From positions 1 to 64,000 of the forward strand of contig JBGSXL010000002.1 in assembly GCA_041751425.1 (NCBI GenBank): a stretch of 64,000 bases of DNA, given 5' to 3'. The notes beneath the pieces were generated by a model that was given only the letters and a program-made list of their open reading frames with translations, did not search any database and was not told where the DNA came from. Both the position numbers and the translations under genes were made by a program. The first letter of the stretch is position 1. Each line of letters starts with the position of its first letter. Origin of the DNA: JAVVEG01 sp041751425 (GTDB lineage Bacteria; Pseudomonadota; Gammaproteobacteria; Pseudomonadales; Pseudohongiellaceae). Below, piece by piece: positions 7,590-17,180 of this stretch.

Positions 7590-8252
7590 TTATTTACCCT
7601 TAATGTGGTGGGTCTTCGCGCTAGCTAGCGTTCTCTCATCGTTGATATTCAAAAACATGTCTGCAGCAAGCCCATCCAGCACAATGAGTGCATGTTTTCG
7701 TGACTCGATAAAAAAGCGCGGGCTATAGTGATTTTGTGCCAAAGCTGCGTGCAGTTCTGCCATAAGATCCATTGACCAGAGAGCATATAAAGGCTGCAAC
7801 TGACCATTAGTCCGTAACCAGCTGATTTCGGCTGCATTATGTTCCAGTCCATCGCGTAACAAATGCACGATATAGTTGGGAAACCAAGGAGTATCGCCGG
7901 GAAAGGTGGCCAGATAGCGGATATCAGGTGCGTTTTCCCGTAGCCAGGCCATTGCCGCCAGCACGCCGGCAAGTGGACCAGCATCAGCTTTGGCAATGTC
8001 TTTTATTAGCGGTAGGCCGTATGACTGGTAGGTTGATTGATTACGATTGATATTCAACAGCAGAGGATCTGTTTGTAGCGAGGCATTGGCGATGATGTGT
8101 TGCAGCACCGTTTTTCCGTTAATCTGCAGCAGAGGTTTGTCAGTAAACCCCATGCGGGAACCCTGACCACCGGCAATAATTACGCCGGCTACTTCGCACC
8201 TGGATCTGCTTTTGGACACAATCCTTTCGATTGGCTTGTCTGTTGTGCTCAT
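7590..8252 (-). CDS. mobA: molybdenum cofactor guanylyltransferase MobA
   Basis: 220 residues. The N-terminal GVIIAGGQGSRMG motif (about 23-35) followed by DKPLLQINGKTVLQHI is the nucleotide-binding signature of MobA-type nucleotidyltransferases, and AGPLAGVLAAM with TFPGDTPWFP supplies the conserved middle motifs including the metal-binding Asp. MobA transfers GMP from GTP to molybdopterin to make the bis-MGD cofactor in the cytoplasm. About 22 residues precede the usual start of the fold, so a later start is possible. No other molybdenum cofactor gene is nearby. The family also contains related CTP/GTP nucleotidyltransferases such as MocA, so the exact substrate is inferred. Confidence 0.8.
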   Translation of the reverse strand: MSTTDKPIERIVSKSRSRCEVAGVIIAGGQGSRMGFTDKPLLQINGKTVLQHIIANASLQTDPLLLNINRNQSTYQSYGLPLIKDIAKADAGPLAGVLAAMAWLRENAPDIRYLATFPGDTPWFPNYIVHLLRDGLEHNAAEISWLRTNGQLQPLYALWSMDLMAELHAALAQNHYSPRFFIESRKHALIVLDGLAADMFLNINDERTLASAKTHHIKGK

Positions 8253-8584
8253 CGGGATTCACAAGTGTTGCTGGCTTATCGGGAAGAGGCTGGAGATGGA
8301 AACGGGAAGAATAGGGGAGCTGCAGCCTCTGAACAAGATTATTTATTGAATAAAACGGGGCAATATGGGACAATCGCGCACTTTGAAATTCAGGAAACTG
8401 CTGTTAACTATCTGATATGGTTGATTTATCTTGTTTTCGCTCTAAGGCGCAATACAACTTTTCCTTTGCAGAATGTCGATACAGAACGGAAACCTGAGTT
8501 TTCCCGGTTTAATTCCACTACCACAGATGCTGTTGGGGGCCGAATGCCTCTCAAGCTCACGAGTTACGCTCACGAGGATTTTTC
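8253..8584. other. 332-bp intergenic region between mobA and tig
   Basis: Divergent intergenic region without a convincing gene. It must hold the promoters of mobA (left) and tig (right), but I do not see a clean -35/-10 pair. A short direct repeat GCTCACGAG occurs at 8555-8563 and 8568-8576 just before the tig ribosome binding site (GAGG 8574-8577). Confidence 0.5.
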
Positions 8585-9901
8585 ATGCAAGTTTCCATAG
8601 AAAACGTATCAGGACTTGAGCGCCGAATGACTGTTGGCGTGCCTGCTTCCATTATCGAAAATGCTGTTGCAGCGCGTCTGCAGGAAGCTGCCAAGACTGT
8701 ACGTCTGAATGGTTTTCGTAAGGGTCGGGTCCCTGCCAGCGTTATCAAGAATCGCTTTGGCAAGGGCGTGCGTCAGGAAGTACTTGGTGAAGTCATGAGC
8801 AAGAGCTACTACGACGCTATTGCGCAGCAAAAACTGAGACCAGCCGGTCAGCCGCGTATCGAACCCAAAACCCTGGAAGAGGGTAAAGATCTTGAGTTTA
8901 TCGCAACATTTGAAGTTTATCCCGATGTCGCACTGGGTGATTTCGGCAAGATCAAAGTGGAGAAGCTCACTGCCGAAGTGGCGAAAGCTAATGTCGACAA
9001 GATGATTGAAACCCTGCGCCAACAGCGGCAGACCTGGGAAACGGTCAAGCGGCAGTCCAAGAACGGCGATCGTCTCAATATTGATTACAACGGCACGATA
9101 GACGGTGAGGATTTCGCAGGTGGCTCAGGCAGCAATACAAATCTTGTTCTGGGTTCCGAGCGTATGATTCCGGGATTCGAGAAAGGATTGCTGAAGAAGA
9201 AGACTGGTGACGACGTAACGCTGGAGCTGAACTTCCCGGACGATTACCGCAATAAGGATCTTGCCGGTAAACCTGTGAAATTCGAGATAAAAGTAAATTC
9301 CATCTCTGCTTCGTCTCTGCCAGAGCTGAATGATGAGTTTTTTGCAGTTTTCGGCGTGGAAGAAGGAGGCGAAGCAGCATTCCGGACTGAAGTAGCAGCA
9401 AATATGGAGCGGGAACTGCGAAACGCCAGCAAGACTAAGTTAAAAAACCGGGTCATGGAGTCGTTAATTGAACATAACAAACTGGAATTGCCTGCCAGTT
9501 TGGTAACAGCTGAAATTGATGTGCTGCGTCAGCAGGCTCTGCAGCAGTTTGGCGGCAAGAATATCGATCCAGCCCTATTGCCGGATGAGTTGTTCCGTGA
9601 GCAGGCGGAAAAGCGCGTTGCGCTGGGTTTGATTCTGGGTGAGGTTATACGTCAGAATCAGCTCAAGGCTGATCCTGCCAAGGTGCGCGCCATGATTGAA
9701 GAAATTGCGTCAACCTATGAGTCACCGGAAGAAGTGGTGGCGTGGTACTACAGCAACGATGAACAGTTGACTTCGGTGCAGTCTGCGGCACTGGAAGATC
9801 AGGCCTTTGATCTGATACTGAGCAAGGCTAAAGTGACTGAGAAGAAAGTGAATTATGAAGATCTGATCAAGCCTGACGCTGCGCAAGCCGCCAAAAAGTA
9901 A
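8585..9901 (+). CDS. tig: trigger factor, ribosome-bound chaperone and peptidyl-prolyl isomerase
   Basis: 438 residues, usual family length. The N-terminal ribosome-binding domain carries the GFRKGRVP signature (GFRxGxxP) at about 43-50; the FKBP-type PPIase domain spans roughly 155-245 (RLNIDYNGTIDGEDFAGG to FEIKVNSI); the helical chaperone arms follow to the end. It binds near ribosomal protein uL23 at the exit tunnel and shields nascent chains. GAGG at 8574-8577 is seven bases from the ATG. It is followed 38 bp later by clpP, the standard tig-clpP-clpX-lon order. Confidence 0.97.
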   Translation: MQVSIENVSGLERRMTVGVPASIIENAVAARLQEAAKTVRLNGFRKGRVPASVIKNRFGKGVRQEVLGEVMSKSYYDAIAQQKLRPAGQPRIEPKTLEEGKDLEFIATFEVYPDVALGDFGKIKVEKLTAEVAKANVDKMIETLRQQRQTWETVKRQSKNGDRLNIDYNGTIDGEDFAGGSGSNTNLVLGSERMIPGFEKGLLKKKTGDDVTLELNFPDDYRNKDLAGKPVKFEIKVNSISASSLPELNDEFFAVFGVEEGGEAAFRTEVAANMERELRNASKTKLKNRVMESLIEHNKLELPASLVTAEIDVLRQQALQQFGGKNIDPALLPDELFREQAEKRVALGLILGEVIRQNQLKADPAKVRAMIEEIASTYESPEEVVAWYYSNDEQLTSVQSAALEDQAFDLILSKAKVTEKKVNYEDLIKPDAAQAAKK

Positions 9902-9939
9902 ACCCATAGCGCCATTATTGCTTTGATTACAAAAGATGT

Positions 9940-10593
9940 ATGGCTTTTACAGTGAAGAGGTATATGGAAAACATCAGGGATTCTGTGCAGGCCAATCTCG
10001 TTCCAATCGTTGTTGAACAGACAGCCAGAGGGGAAAGGTCGTACGATATTTATTCGCGCTTGCTCAAGGAGCGTGTTATTTTTCTTGTCGGGCAGGTTGA
10101 AGACCACATGGCCAATCTGGTTGTGGCGCAGTTGCTGTTCCTGGAGTCGGAAAATCCGGACAAGGATATCCATCTGTATATCAACTCGCCAGGTGGCTCG
10201 GTGACAGCTGGTTTGTCGATTTACGACACTATGCAATTCATCAAGCCGGACGTAAGCACCATGTGTATTGGTCAGGCGGCAAGCATGGGTGCATTCCTGC
10301 TCGCTGCGGGTGCCGCTGGTAAACGTTTCGCGTTGCCGCATTCGCGGATGATGATTCATCAGCCCAGTGGCGGCGCCCATGGCCAGGCGTCAGATATTGA
10401 GATACAGGCGAATGAGATCATCAAGATTCGCCACCAGTTGAACCTCATTATGGCTGCGCACACAGGCAGACCCATTGAGGAAATAGCCCGAGATACTGAG
10501 CGAGATCATTTCATGAACTCCGAAGAAGCGGTAAGCTATGGCCTGATCGACAAGGTAGTGGCCAACCGGTTGACACCTGTTGACAAGAAATAA
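9940..10593 (+). CDS. clpP: ATP-dependent Clp protease proteolytic subunit
   Basis: 217 residues. The catalytic triad is visible: Ser115 in GQAASMGA, His140 in MMIHQP and Asp189 in TERDHF. The PGGSV oxyanion motif is at 84-88. ClpP assembles into a 14-subunit barrel and degrades proteins fed by ClpX or ClpA. Two starts are possible, ATG 9940 and ATG 9964; the second is preceded by GAAGAGG but with very short spacing. The N-terminal stretch is probably a propeptide removed on assembly. The last codons (T-P-V-D-K-K) are duplicated in the DNA after the stop. Confidence 0.97.
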   Translation: MAFTVKRYMENIRDSVQANLVPIVVEQTARGERSYDIYSRLLKERVIFLVGQVEDHMANLVVAQLLFLESENPDKDIHLYINSPGGSVTAGLSIYDTMQFIKPDVSTMCIGQAASMGAFLLAAGAAGKRFALPHSRMMIHQPSGGAHGQASDIEIQANEIIKIRHQLNLIMAAHTGRPIEEIARDTERDHFMNSEEAVSYGLIDKVVANRLTPVDKK

Positions 10594-10610
10594 CCTGTTG
10601 ACAAGAAACA
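10575..10610 (+). repeat. 18-bp tandem duplication across the clpP stop codon
   Basis: ACCTGTTGACAAGAAATA (10575-10592) is followed directly by ACCTGTTGACAAGAAACA (10593-10610), 17 of 18 bases identical. The first copy encodes the last residues of ClpP and begins the TAA stop; the second lies in the clpP-clpX spacer. It looks like a recent replication-slippage duplication. Confidence 0.9.
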
Positions 10611-10697
10611 AGTAGTTGCTCTGGGTAAAGCATCCAGGGTATGAAAATCAAGAGTGGAGCCTGACGCTTGCTCCAATCGTTTGCAAGAGGATGATGA

Positions 10698-11987
10698 ATG
10701 TCTGACGATCGCTACAGCAAGGGTGAGGATAACGGTAAATTACTGTACTGCTCCTTTTGCGGTAAGAGCCAGCATGAAGTGCGTAAGCTGATTGCAGGTC
10801 CCTCCGTATTCGTCTGCGACGAATGCGTTGATCTTTGTAATGACATTATCCGCGAAGAAATTCAGGAAAAGGATACCGATTCTTCCAGCAAGAAGCTGCC
10901 TACTCCGGAAGAAATTAAAAAGACGCTGGATGAGTATGTTATCGGTCAGGACAATGCCAAAAAGGTGCTGGCCGTGGCTGTTTACAATCATTACAAGCGT
11001 TTGAATTACGACCAACCCTCCGGAGGCGTCGAGCTGGGCAAAAGTAATATTCTGATGATTGGTCCTACGGGTACTGGTAAAACGCTGCTGGCGGAAACTC
11101 TGGCGCGATTACTGGACGTACCTTTCACAATCGCTGATGCCACCACATTGACAGAAGCCGGTTACGTTGGTGAGGATGTTGAAAACATCATTCAAAAACT
11201 GCTGCAGAAATGCGACTACGATGTTGAGAAAGCGCAGATTGGTATTGTTTACATCGACGAGATCGACAAGATTTCCCGCAAATCCGATAACCCATCGATA
11301 ACGCGCGATGTGTCGGGTGAAGGCGTGCAACAGGCATTGCTCAAGTTGATAGAAGGAACAGTTGCCTCGGTTCCACCACAGGGTGGAAGAAAGCATCCGC
11401 AACAGGAATTTCTGCAAGTGGATACGTCTAATATTCTGTTCATTTGCGGCGGTGCGTTTGCCGGACTGGACAAAGTAATTCGCGACCGCTCTGAAAAAGG
11501 CGGTATCGGTTTTGGTGCAGAAGTGCGCAGCAAGGATCTGGAAAAACACGTTGGCGAAACATTGCGCGATGTGGAACCGGAAGATTTGGTCAAATATGGT
11601 TTGATTCCGGAATTCGTTGGACGTCTGCCGATGATTGCAACGTTGGATGAACTGGATCTGGATGCGTTGGTGCGCATTATGAAGGAACCTAGGAATTCTT
11701 TGCTGAAGCAGTATACCAAATTATTTGAAATGGAAGACGTTGAGATTCAGTTTCGTGATGACGCTTTGCTGGCTGTTGCCAAAAAAGCCAAGGAACGGAA
11801 AACCGGTGCGCGCGGTTTGCGCTCAATCATGGAGACCGTTTTGCTGGAAACCATGTACCGTATTCCTTCGATGAAAAATGTCGCCAAGGTTGTCATTGAC
11901 GCGGCAGTTATCAATGGCGAATCAGAGCCATTATTGATGTACGAAAACACAGAGCAGGCGCCATCTCGGGCTGCCTCGGAAGAGTAA
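10698..11987 (+). CDS. clpX: Clp protease ATPase subunit ClpX
   Basis: 429 residues. The N-terminal zinc finger uses Cys18, Cys21, Cys40 and Cys43. The AAA+ core has Walker A GPTGTGKT (122-129), the GYVG pore loop, Walker B IVYIDEIDKI, and the IGF loop (within GGIGFGAEV) that docks on ClpP. ClpX is a hexameric unfoldase delivering tagged or native substrates such as SsrA-tagged proteins to ClpP. The 104-bp gap from clpP allows its own promoter, but none is clear. AAGAGGATGATG precedes the ATG, giving an AGAGG ribosome binding site. Confidence 0.97.
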   Translation: MSDDRYSKGEDNGKLLYCSFCGKSQHEVRKLIAGPSVFVCDECVDLCNDIIREEIQEKDTDSSSKKLPTPEEIKKTLDEYVIGQDNAKKVLAVAVYNHYKRLNYDQPSGGVELGKSNILMIGPTGTGKTLLAETLARLLDVPFTIADATTLTEAGYVGEDVENIIQKLLQKCDYDVEKAQIGIVYIDEIDKISRKSDNPSITRDVSGEGVQQALLKLIEGTVASVPPQGGRKHPQQEFLQVDTSNILFICGGAFAGLDKVIRDRSEKGGIGFGAEVRSKDLEKHVGETLRDVEPEDLVKYGLIPEFVGRLPMIATLDELDLDALVRIMKEPRNSLLKQYTKLFEMEDVEIQFRDDALLAVAKKAKERKTGARGLRSIMETVLLETMYRIPSMKNVAKVVIDAAVINGESEPLLMYENTEQAPSRAASEE

Positions 11988-12000
11988 ACCGGTCTGCTGG

Positions 12001-12029
12001 CTTGAAATAACGGTTCAGCGGCCCAATCT
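12001..12029 (+). promoter_or_regulatory. sigma32-like heat-shock promoter upstream of lon
   Basis: CTTGAAA (12001-12007), a 14-bp spacer and CCCAATCT (12022-12029) closely match the heat-shock sigma consensus CTTGAAA-N(13-17)-CCCCATNT. It lies about 125 bp upstream of the likely lon start and directly after clpX. Lon is a classical heat-shock gene, which supports the call. Confidence 0.7.
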
Positions 12030-12155
12030 CTTTTCCCACGAGCAGTTTATTCGTCTGCTATTCTGTCGGCTGTGAACCTGGCTGGTGCTAACTGGTCTAA
12101 CTATCAGGCTTCGAACAGGCAAAGCCGATTTTCAACTTTGCCATTTACCTCCGAG

Positions 12156-14600
12156 ATGAATTTTATGGATCAGCATTCAGACATATCCGAAGCAGGCAAG
12201 TCCAATCTGCCGTTGTTGCCTCTACGCGATGTAGTCGTATATCCACAAATTGTTCAACCCCTGTTCGTGGGCAGGCCTAAATCTATAAAAGCGCTGGAAG
12301 CGGCCATGTCCGCGCACAAGCAGGTTCTGCTGGTGGCGCAAAAAAATCCTACCGATGATGATCCCGGTCCCAAAGATGTATTCGAAATAGGCACGGTTGC
12401 GACCGTTCTGCAGCTGATCCGTTTGCCCGATGGCACCGTTAAGGTGCTGGTTGAAGGCGTCAGCCGCGCACGCATCAAGTCTGTACAGCTTGAGAATGAC
12501 TACTTCAGTTGCGAAATAAGTTCAATCCAGACGGACGAGATGCATGAGAAGCAGGGGCAATTATTGCTGCGCTCGCTGATGTCCCAGTTTGATCAATATG
12601 TGCAACTGAGCAAGAAGATTCCTCCAGAGGTGCTTACCTCAATCTCCAGCATTGATGAGCCTAGCCGCATGGTCGATACCATCGCCTCGCATATGTCCCT
12701 GCAGTTGCAGGAGAAGCAGAATCTGCTGGAGCTTGCTAATCTGCAAGCCCGTATCGAACATCTGATGGGGTTGATAGAGGCGGAAATCGATCTGTTTCAG
12801 GTTGAGAAGCGCATTCGCGGCCGCGTCAAGAAGCAGATGGAGAAGAGTCAACGCGAGTACTACCTGAACGAGCAGATGAAGGCTATTCAGAAGGAAATGG
12901 GTGAGCTGGATGATGCCCCTAACGAAGCGGAAGAACTGAAACAGAAAATCGAAGCCGCTGGTATGCCTAAGGATGCGAAAGAGAAGGCATTCGGTGAGCT
13001 TAATAAGTTGAAAATGATGTCTCCGATGTCCTCCGAGGCTTCGGTAGTCCGCACTTATATCGACTGGATGGTCAGTATTCCGTGGAAAAAGCGCAGCAAA
13101 GTGCGTCTGGACCTGTTAGCTGCCGAAGCGGTGCTGGACAGCGACCATTATGGCCTGCAAGAGGTCAAGGAGCGCATTCTGGAGTATCTGGCAGTACAGA
13201 AGCGGGTGAAGAAGCTCAAAGGTCCTATACTGTGTCTGGTGGGCCCTCCCGGTGTTGGTAAGACTTCGTTGGGCGAGTCCATTGCACGAGCTACCAATCG
13301 AAAATTTGTTCGCATGGCGCTGGGTGGCGTGCGTGATGAGGCAGAGATACGCGGTCACCGCAGAACTTATATTGGTTCGCTGCCCGGTAAATTGCTGCAA
13401 AAGCTTGCCAAAGTGGGCGTTAAAAACCCGCTGTTTCTTCTAGATGAAATAGACAAGATGGGTATGGATCATCGCGGCGATCCGGCATCGGCGGTGCTGG
13501 AAGTACTTGACCCTGAGCAGAACCATAATTTCAACGACCATTACCTGGAGGTGGATTACGATCTGTCCGAAGTGATGTTCGTATGTACCTCGAACACCAT
13601 GAATATTCCGGGTCCATTATTGGACAGAATGGAAGTGATTCGCCTGCCTGGTTATACCGAGGCAGAGAAGATCAATATCGCCACCCGTTATCTGGTGCCC
13701 AAGCAACTTGCTAACAACGGCCTCAAGAAAGGGGAATTGGAAATAGGCGAGGACATCATCAAGGATTTAGTGCGCTATTACACCCGTGAAGCCGGTGTGC
13801 GTGGCCTGGAGCGCGAGATCGCGAAGATATGCCGTAAGGTGGTTAAAGAGCATGCTTTGTTGAAAAATCATGAATCGCTCAAACTAGATTCTGCTGCGCT
13901 GGAAAACTATTCCGGTGTACGCAAGTTCGATTACGGCCAGGCAGAGGAAGAGAATCTGGTTGGTCAGGTGAATGGTCTGGCCTGGACTCAGGTTGGCGGT
14001 GAACTGCTGACAATAGAAGCAGTAGCCGTTGAAGGTAAGGGTAAGACCATCAAAACAGGCTCACTGGGCGATGTGATGCAAGAGTCTATTCAGGCGGCAT
14101 TGACGGTAGTACGAAGCCGATCTGCTGTGTTGGGCCTGCAGGCCAATTTTCATGAAAGTGTGGATTTGCATATTCACGTGCCGGAAGGAGCTACGCCCAA
14201 AGACGGTCCAAGTGCTGGCGTGGGCATGTGTACTGCACTTGTATCTGTACTAACCGGAATACCGGTTCGTGCTGATGTCGCCATGACAGGCGAAATCACC
14301 CTGCGCGGTCAAGTGTTGCGTATTGGTGGATTGAAAGAGAAATTGCTGGCAGCACACCGCGGCAATATTCGTACAGTGATTATTCCCCAGGATAATGAAC
14401 GGGATCTGAAAGAGATACCGGACAATATCAAGGCAGACCTGGTCATCAAACCGGTGAAATGGATTGACCAGGTGTTGGAAATTGCACTTGAACATTTGCC
14501 AGTGCCTTTGGCTGGTACAAAGACTGATATTGTGAGTGTTGATAGCACTAAAGAAGCCAGCGACACGACAAAAGAGGAAAACCACGTAAATACCCACTAA
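12156..14600 (+). CDS. lon: ATP-dependent serine protease Lon
   Basis: 814 residues from ATG 12156. The LON substrate-binding domain starts with LPLLPLRDVVVYPQ; a coiled middle region follows; the AAA+ core has Walker A GPPGVGKT (363-370) and Walker B FLLDEIDKM; the C-terminal protease domain has the Ser686 (PKDGPSAG) - Lys729 (GGLKEKLLAAH) dyad. Lon degrades misfolded and short-lived regulatory proteins. The open frame extends back to GTG 12072, but those residues do not resemble Lon N-termini; ATG 12156 or 12165 is preferred. The C-terminal 25 residues are rich in Thr, Ser and Glu and beyond the conserved fold. A sigma32-like promoter is at 12001-12029. Confidence 0.97.
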   Translation: MNFMDQHSDISEAGKSNLPLLPLRDVVVYPQIVQPLFVGRPKSIKALEAAMSAHKQVLLVAQKNPTDDDPGPKDVFEIGTVATVLQLIRLPDGTVKVLVEGVSRARIKSVQLENDYFSCEISSIQTDEMHEKQGQLLLRSLMSQFDQYVQLSKKIPPEVLTSISSIDEPSRMVDTIASHMSLQLQEKQNLLELANLQARIEHLMGLIEAEIDLFQVEKRIRGRVKKQMEKSQREYYLNEQMKAIQKEMGELDDAPNEAEELKQKIEAAGMPKDAKEKAFGELNKLKMMSPMSSEASVVRTYIDWMVSIPWKKRSKVRLDLLAAEAVLDSDHYGLQEVKERILEYLAVQKRVKKLKGPILCLVGPPGVGKTSLGESIARATNRKFVRMALGGVRDEAEIRGHRRTYIGSLPGKLLQKLAKVGVKNPLFLLDEIDKMGMDHRGDPASAVLEVLDPEQNHNFNDHYLEVDYDLSEVMFVCTSNTMNIPGPLLDRMEVIRLPGYTEAEKINIATRYLVPKQLANNGLKKGELEIGEDIIKDLVRYYTREAGVRGLEREIAKICRKVVKEHALLKNHESLKLDSAALENYSGVRKFDYGQAEEENLVGQVNGLAWTQVGGELLTIEAVAVEGKGKTIKTGSLGDVMQESIQAALTVVRSRSAVLGLQANFHESVDLHIHVPEGATPKDGPSAGVGMCTALVSVLTGIPVRADVAMTGEITLRGQVLRIGGLKEKLLAAHRGNIRTVIIPQDNERDLKEIPDNIKADLVIKPVKWIDQVLEIALEHLPVPLAGTKTDIVSVDSTKEASDTTKEENHVNTH

Positions 14601-14616
14601 TCCCGCGTGTTTGTTG

Positions 14617-14646
14617 TTGACACGCCTTTCAGTGGCTTGGTATAAA
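14617..14646 (+). promoter_or_regulatory. sigma70 promoter for hupB
   Basis: Consensus TTGACA (14617-14622), an 18-bp spacer and TATAAA (14641-14646), starting 17 bp after the lon stop. It would give hupB a leader of about 140 bases. A separate strong promoter for the HU gene after lon is usual in gammaproteobacteria. Confidence 0.75.
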
Positions 14647-14793
14647 GTGGCGGTCGTAATGGTTCAAAAACCATTTCAAGGAATATAAAAAGACAGAATA
14701 AATACTCGGCCTTGTACACCATGTATGCACTTTTTGCACTACATCAACGTTGGGTTCTCAAGTTACTTTTACTTACAAAAATAAGGGGATATC

Positions 14794-15069
14794 GTGAATA
14801 AATCTGAACTAATCGATGCTGTAGCTGCTAGTGCTGATCTGCCAAAGGCTGCTGCAGGACGCGTAATCGACGCGGTTATTGAGGCCATTACAGATTCACT
14901 GAAGAAAAGTGACCCGGTAGTGCTGGTAGGATTCGGCACATTCGGAACCAAAGAGCGCGCTGCCCGCACAGGACGCAATCCACAAACTGGTGCCGCTATC
15001 CAGATCAAAGCTGCCAAAGTTCCCAGCTTCAAACCTGGCAAAGCATTGAAGGACGCTGTCAACGGTTAA
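14794..15069 (+). CDS. hupB: DNA-binding protein HU-beta
   Basis: 91 residues, the usual HU length. The start is GTG with AAGGGG at 14783-14788. The dimerisation helices (NKSELIDAVAASADLPKAAA) and the beta-arm with the HU signature GFGTFGTKERAARTGRNPQTG (positions 47-67, trimmed here in reading) are intact. HU is a histone-like dimer that bends and compacts DNA with little sequence preference. It lies between lon and ppiD, the conserved location, with its own promoter upstream and a strong terminator at 15193-15216. Confidence 0.97.
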   Translation: MNKSELIDAVAASADLPKAAAGRVIDAVIEAITDSLKKSDPVVLVGFGTFGTKERAARTGRNPQTGAAIQIKAAKVPSFKPGKALKDAVNG

Positions 15070-15192
15070 GCTGGCAGCTTCAGGACCAGCGAATATCCGG
15101 TAACCGAATTGGTGTTACAAGGTAAATGTAACAAGCTCTTTTCTGCACTTTCAGATCGGTTATTCAGTTACTCGCTGGTTTTGTAAATCAAG

Positions 15193-15216
15193 GGCGCATC
15201 TGTGATGCGCCTTTTT
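15193..15216 (+). terminator. rho-independent terminator after hupB
   Basis: GGCGCATC (15193-15200), loop TGT, GATGCGCC (15204-15211), then TTTTT. A perfect 8-bp GC-rich stem with a T-run, placed 124 bp after the hupB stop and before ppiD. Confidence 0.92.
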
Positions 15217-15303
15217 AGTTTTAGTTACTTTAATTTATTTGAAGCCAAATCATTAATCACTAGAATCTGTTTTAAACCGTTTTAAACGGATCAGGAAAAA
15301 CCC

Positions 15304-17175
15304 ATGCTGCAGAACATTCGAGACAACTCACAGGGCATCGTCGCTAAAATAATCATTGGTTTGATCATTGGCGTGTTTGCGTTATTCGGCGCAGAATCCA
15401 TCGTGGGTGGGTTCATGAATAATGCCACTGTTGCTGAAGTGAATGGCGATGAAATCACCGAACCGCAGTTGGCTGCCAGCATTCAAAATTTGATTAACAG
15501 TGTTGGTGGTAATCTGGGAGACCTGGATGAAGAACTGGTGCGTGAGATTGCACTGGGACAATTAATTGAAGACCTGGTGCTGATGCAATCGGCTAACCGC
15601 GCTGGCATGGTCATCTCCAGCGATACTATAGACCGCGCCATTATAAATACACCACAATTCCAGATAGGGGGTGTATTCGATGCTGATCTGGCTTTGCGCA
15701 CCATGGGCGCACAAAGCTTCACACCGCAATCTTATCGTGCAACTCTGGCTGATCAGATGTTGATTCGTCAATTGTCGAGTGCATATTCGGCAACCACGTT
15801 TGTTACTCAGGCTGAGCTTGAACAATTGGCTGCGTTGACCACACAAACTCGCGACCTGCGCTATCTTTCGGTCACTCTGGGTACGCGTACTCTGGGCGAA
15901 GCTATTCCTGCCGACGATATCGAATCCTATTACATGAATAATCAATCGCAGTTCATGCAGGAAGAGGAGCTTGCGATTGATTACGTGGTACTTGAAAAAA
16001 ATGTCATTTTCAATGAGGTGGAATTGGATGCAGCCAGAATCCAGGCTCAGTATGAGTTGGAACGCGATAGCACAACTTCATCGGCTGAACGCCGTGCTGC
16101 GCATATCCTGTTCGAAACGGGTGGCAATCTGAGTGAAGCTGAAGCCATTACACGCGCTGCTGAAATAAAAATACGTATTGATGCGGGCGAAGACTTCGCT
16201 GAGTTAGCACTGGAATTTTCCAATGATATAGCTTCTGCACGCGACGGCGGTGACATTGGCTTTACTGATGGATCGGCTTTTCCCGATAGCATAGAAGCAG
16301 CATTGACGGCGCTGGAAGTAGGGCAGGTTTCTGAACCGGTTGTCAGTGAATTCGGTGTGCATCTTGTTAAATTGACCGAGTACGACATTGCCGAATTCCC
16401 CCCCTTTGAAGAAGTGGCAGAGCGCATTGAACGCGACCTCAAAAGCACAGAAGTAGATGCATTGTATTTCGGTCGCCTGGAGACATTGGCTAATCTTGCT
16501 TTCGAAACAGGTGATTTGCAGGATATTTCTGCAGAGCTTGGTTTGGAAATTCGTCAAAGTGATTTCTTTACACGCAATGGTGGCAATGACCGCTTTACAT
16601 CCGATAACCGCGTGGTGGAAGCAGCGTTTTCCGCAGATGTTTTATTGGATGGTAACAACAGTGACATTATTGAGTTCGGTACCACCGATGCCATGGTGCT
16701 TAGAGTCAGAGACCACAATGATGCGGTTCTGATACCTCTGGAAGAGGTGCGCGGCGAAATAGCAGCATTACTGCGAGGTCAGTTGGAACGCGACAGAGCA
16801 CGAGCGTTAGGCGAGGAGATTCTCGCTGCGCTGCAAGCTGGCGAAAGTATCGATGAACTTGTTGCTGCCAATGAATTGGAGTGGATTACTGCAGAAGTTG
16901 TTACGCGTAATCAACCTGGGGTCAACGCAGAGGTGCTGCAGGCGGCCTTCAATATCGCGCCGTCTGAAGATGGTAGCAATGTTTATCACGGTACTGTGCT
17001 TAACAACGGCACCTTCGTCGTTATTGAATTGAATGCGGTGAATCCCGGTAATCTGGACAATCTGAATGAGGAGGAAAGAAACTCATTGGCCAATGCCATA
17101 GTGCAACGTTCAGGCCGTGGTGCATTTGACTCCTATCTCCGAAATCTACGCAACAGTGCAGACATTTCCCAGTAA
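15304..17175 (+). CDS. ppiD: periplasmic folding chaperone PpiD
   Basis: 623 residues. A single N-terminal transmembrane helix (about 14-34, KIIIGLIIGVFALFG) anchors it to the inner membrane; a SurA-N-like helical region follows; a PPIC (parvulin) domain lies around 220-355 (RRAAHILFE to FGVHLVKLTEY); the C-terminal part is PpiD-specific. It binds unfolded proteins leaving the Sec translocon. AGGAAAAACCC precedes the ATG. A tandem pair of GTTTTAAACC/GTTTTAAACG decamers lies just upstream (15269-15288). Its stop is 5 bp from the convergent mltD stop. Confidence 0.93.
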   Translation: MLQNIRDNSQGIVAKIIIGLIIGVFALFGAESIVGGFMNNATVAEVNGDEITEPQLAASIQNLINSVGGNLGDLDEELVREIALGQLIEDLVLMQSANRAGMVISSDTIDRAIINTPQFQIGGVFDADLALRTMGAQSFTPQSYRATLADQMLIRQLSSAYSATTFVTQAELEQLAALTTQTRDLRYLSVTLGTRTLGEAIPADDIESYYMNNQSQFMQEEELAIDYVVLEKNVIFNEVELDAARIQAQYELERDSTTSSAERRAAHILFETGGNLSEAEAITRAAEIKIRIDAGEDFAELALEFSNDIASARDGGDIGFTDGSAFPDSIEAALTALEVGQVSEPVVSEFGVHLVKLTEYDIAEFPPFEEVAERIERDLKSTEVDALYFGRLETLANLAFETGDLQDISAELGLEIRQSDFFTRNGGNDRFTSDNRVVEAAFSADVLLDGNNSDIIEFGTTDAMVLRVRDHNDAVLIPLEEVRGEIAALLRGQLERDRARALGEEILAALQAGESIDELVAANELEWITAEVVTRNQPGVNAEVLQAAFNIAPSEDGSNVYHGTVLNNGTFVVIELNAVNPGNLDNLNEEERNSLANAIVQRSGRGAFDSYLRNLRNSADISQ

Positions 17176-17180
17176 CTTGA

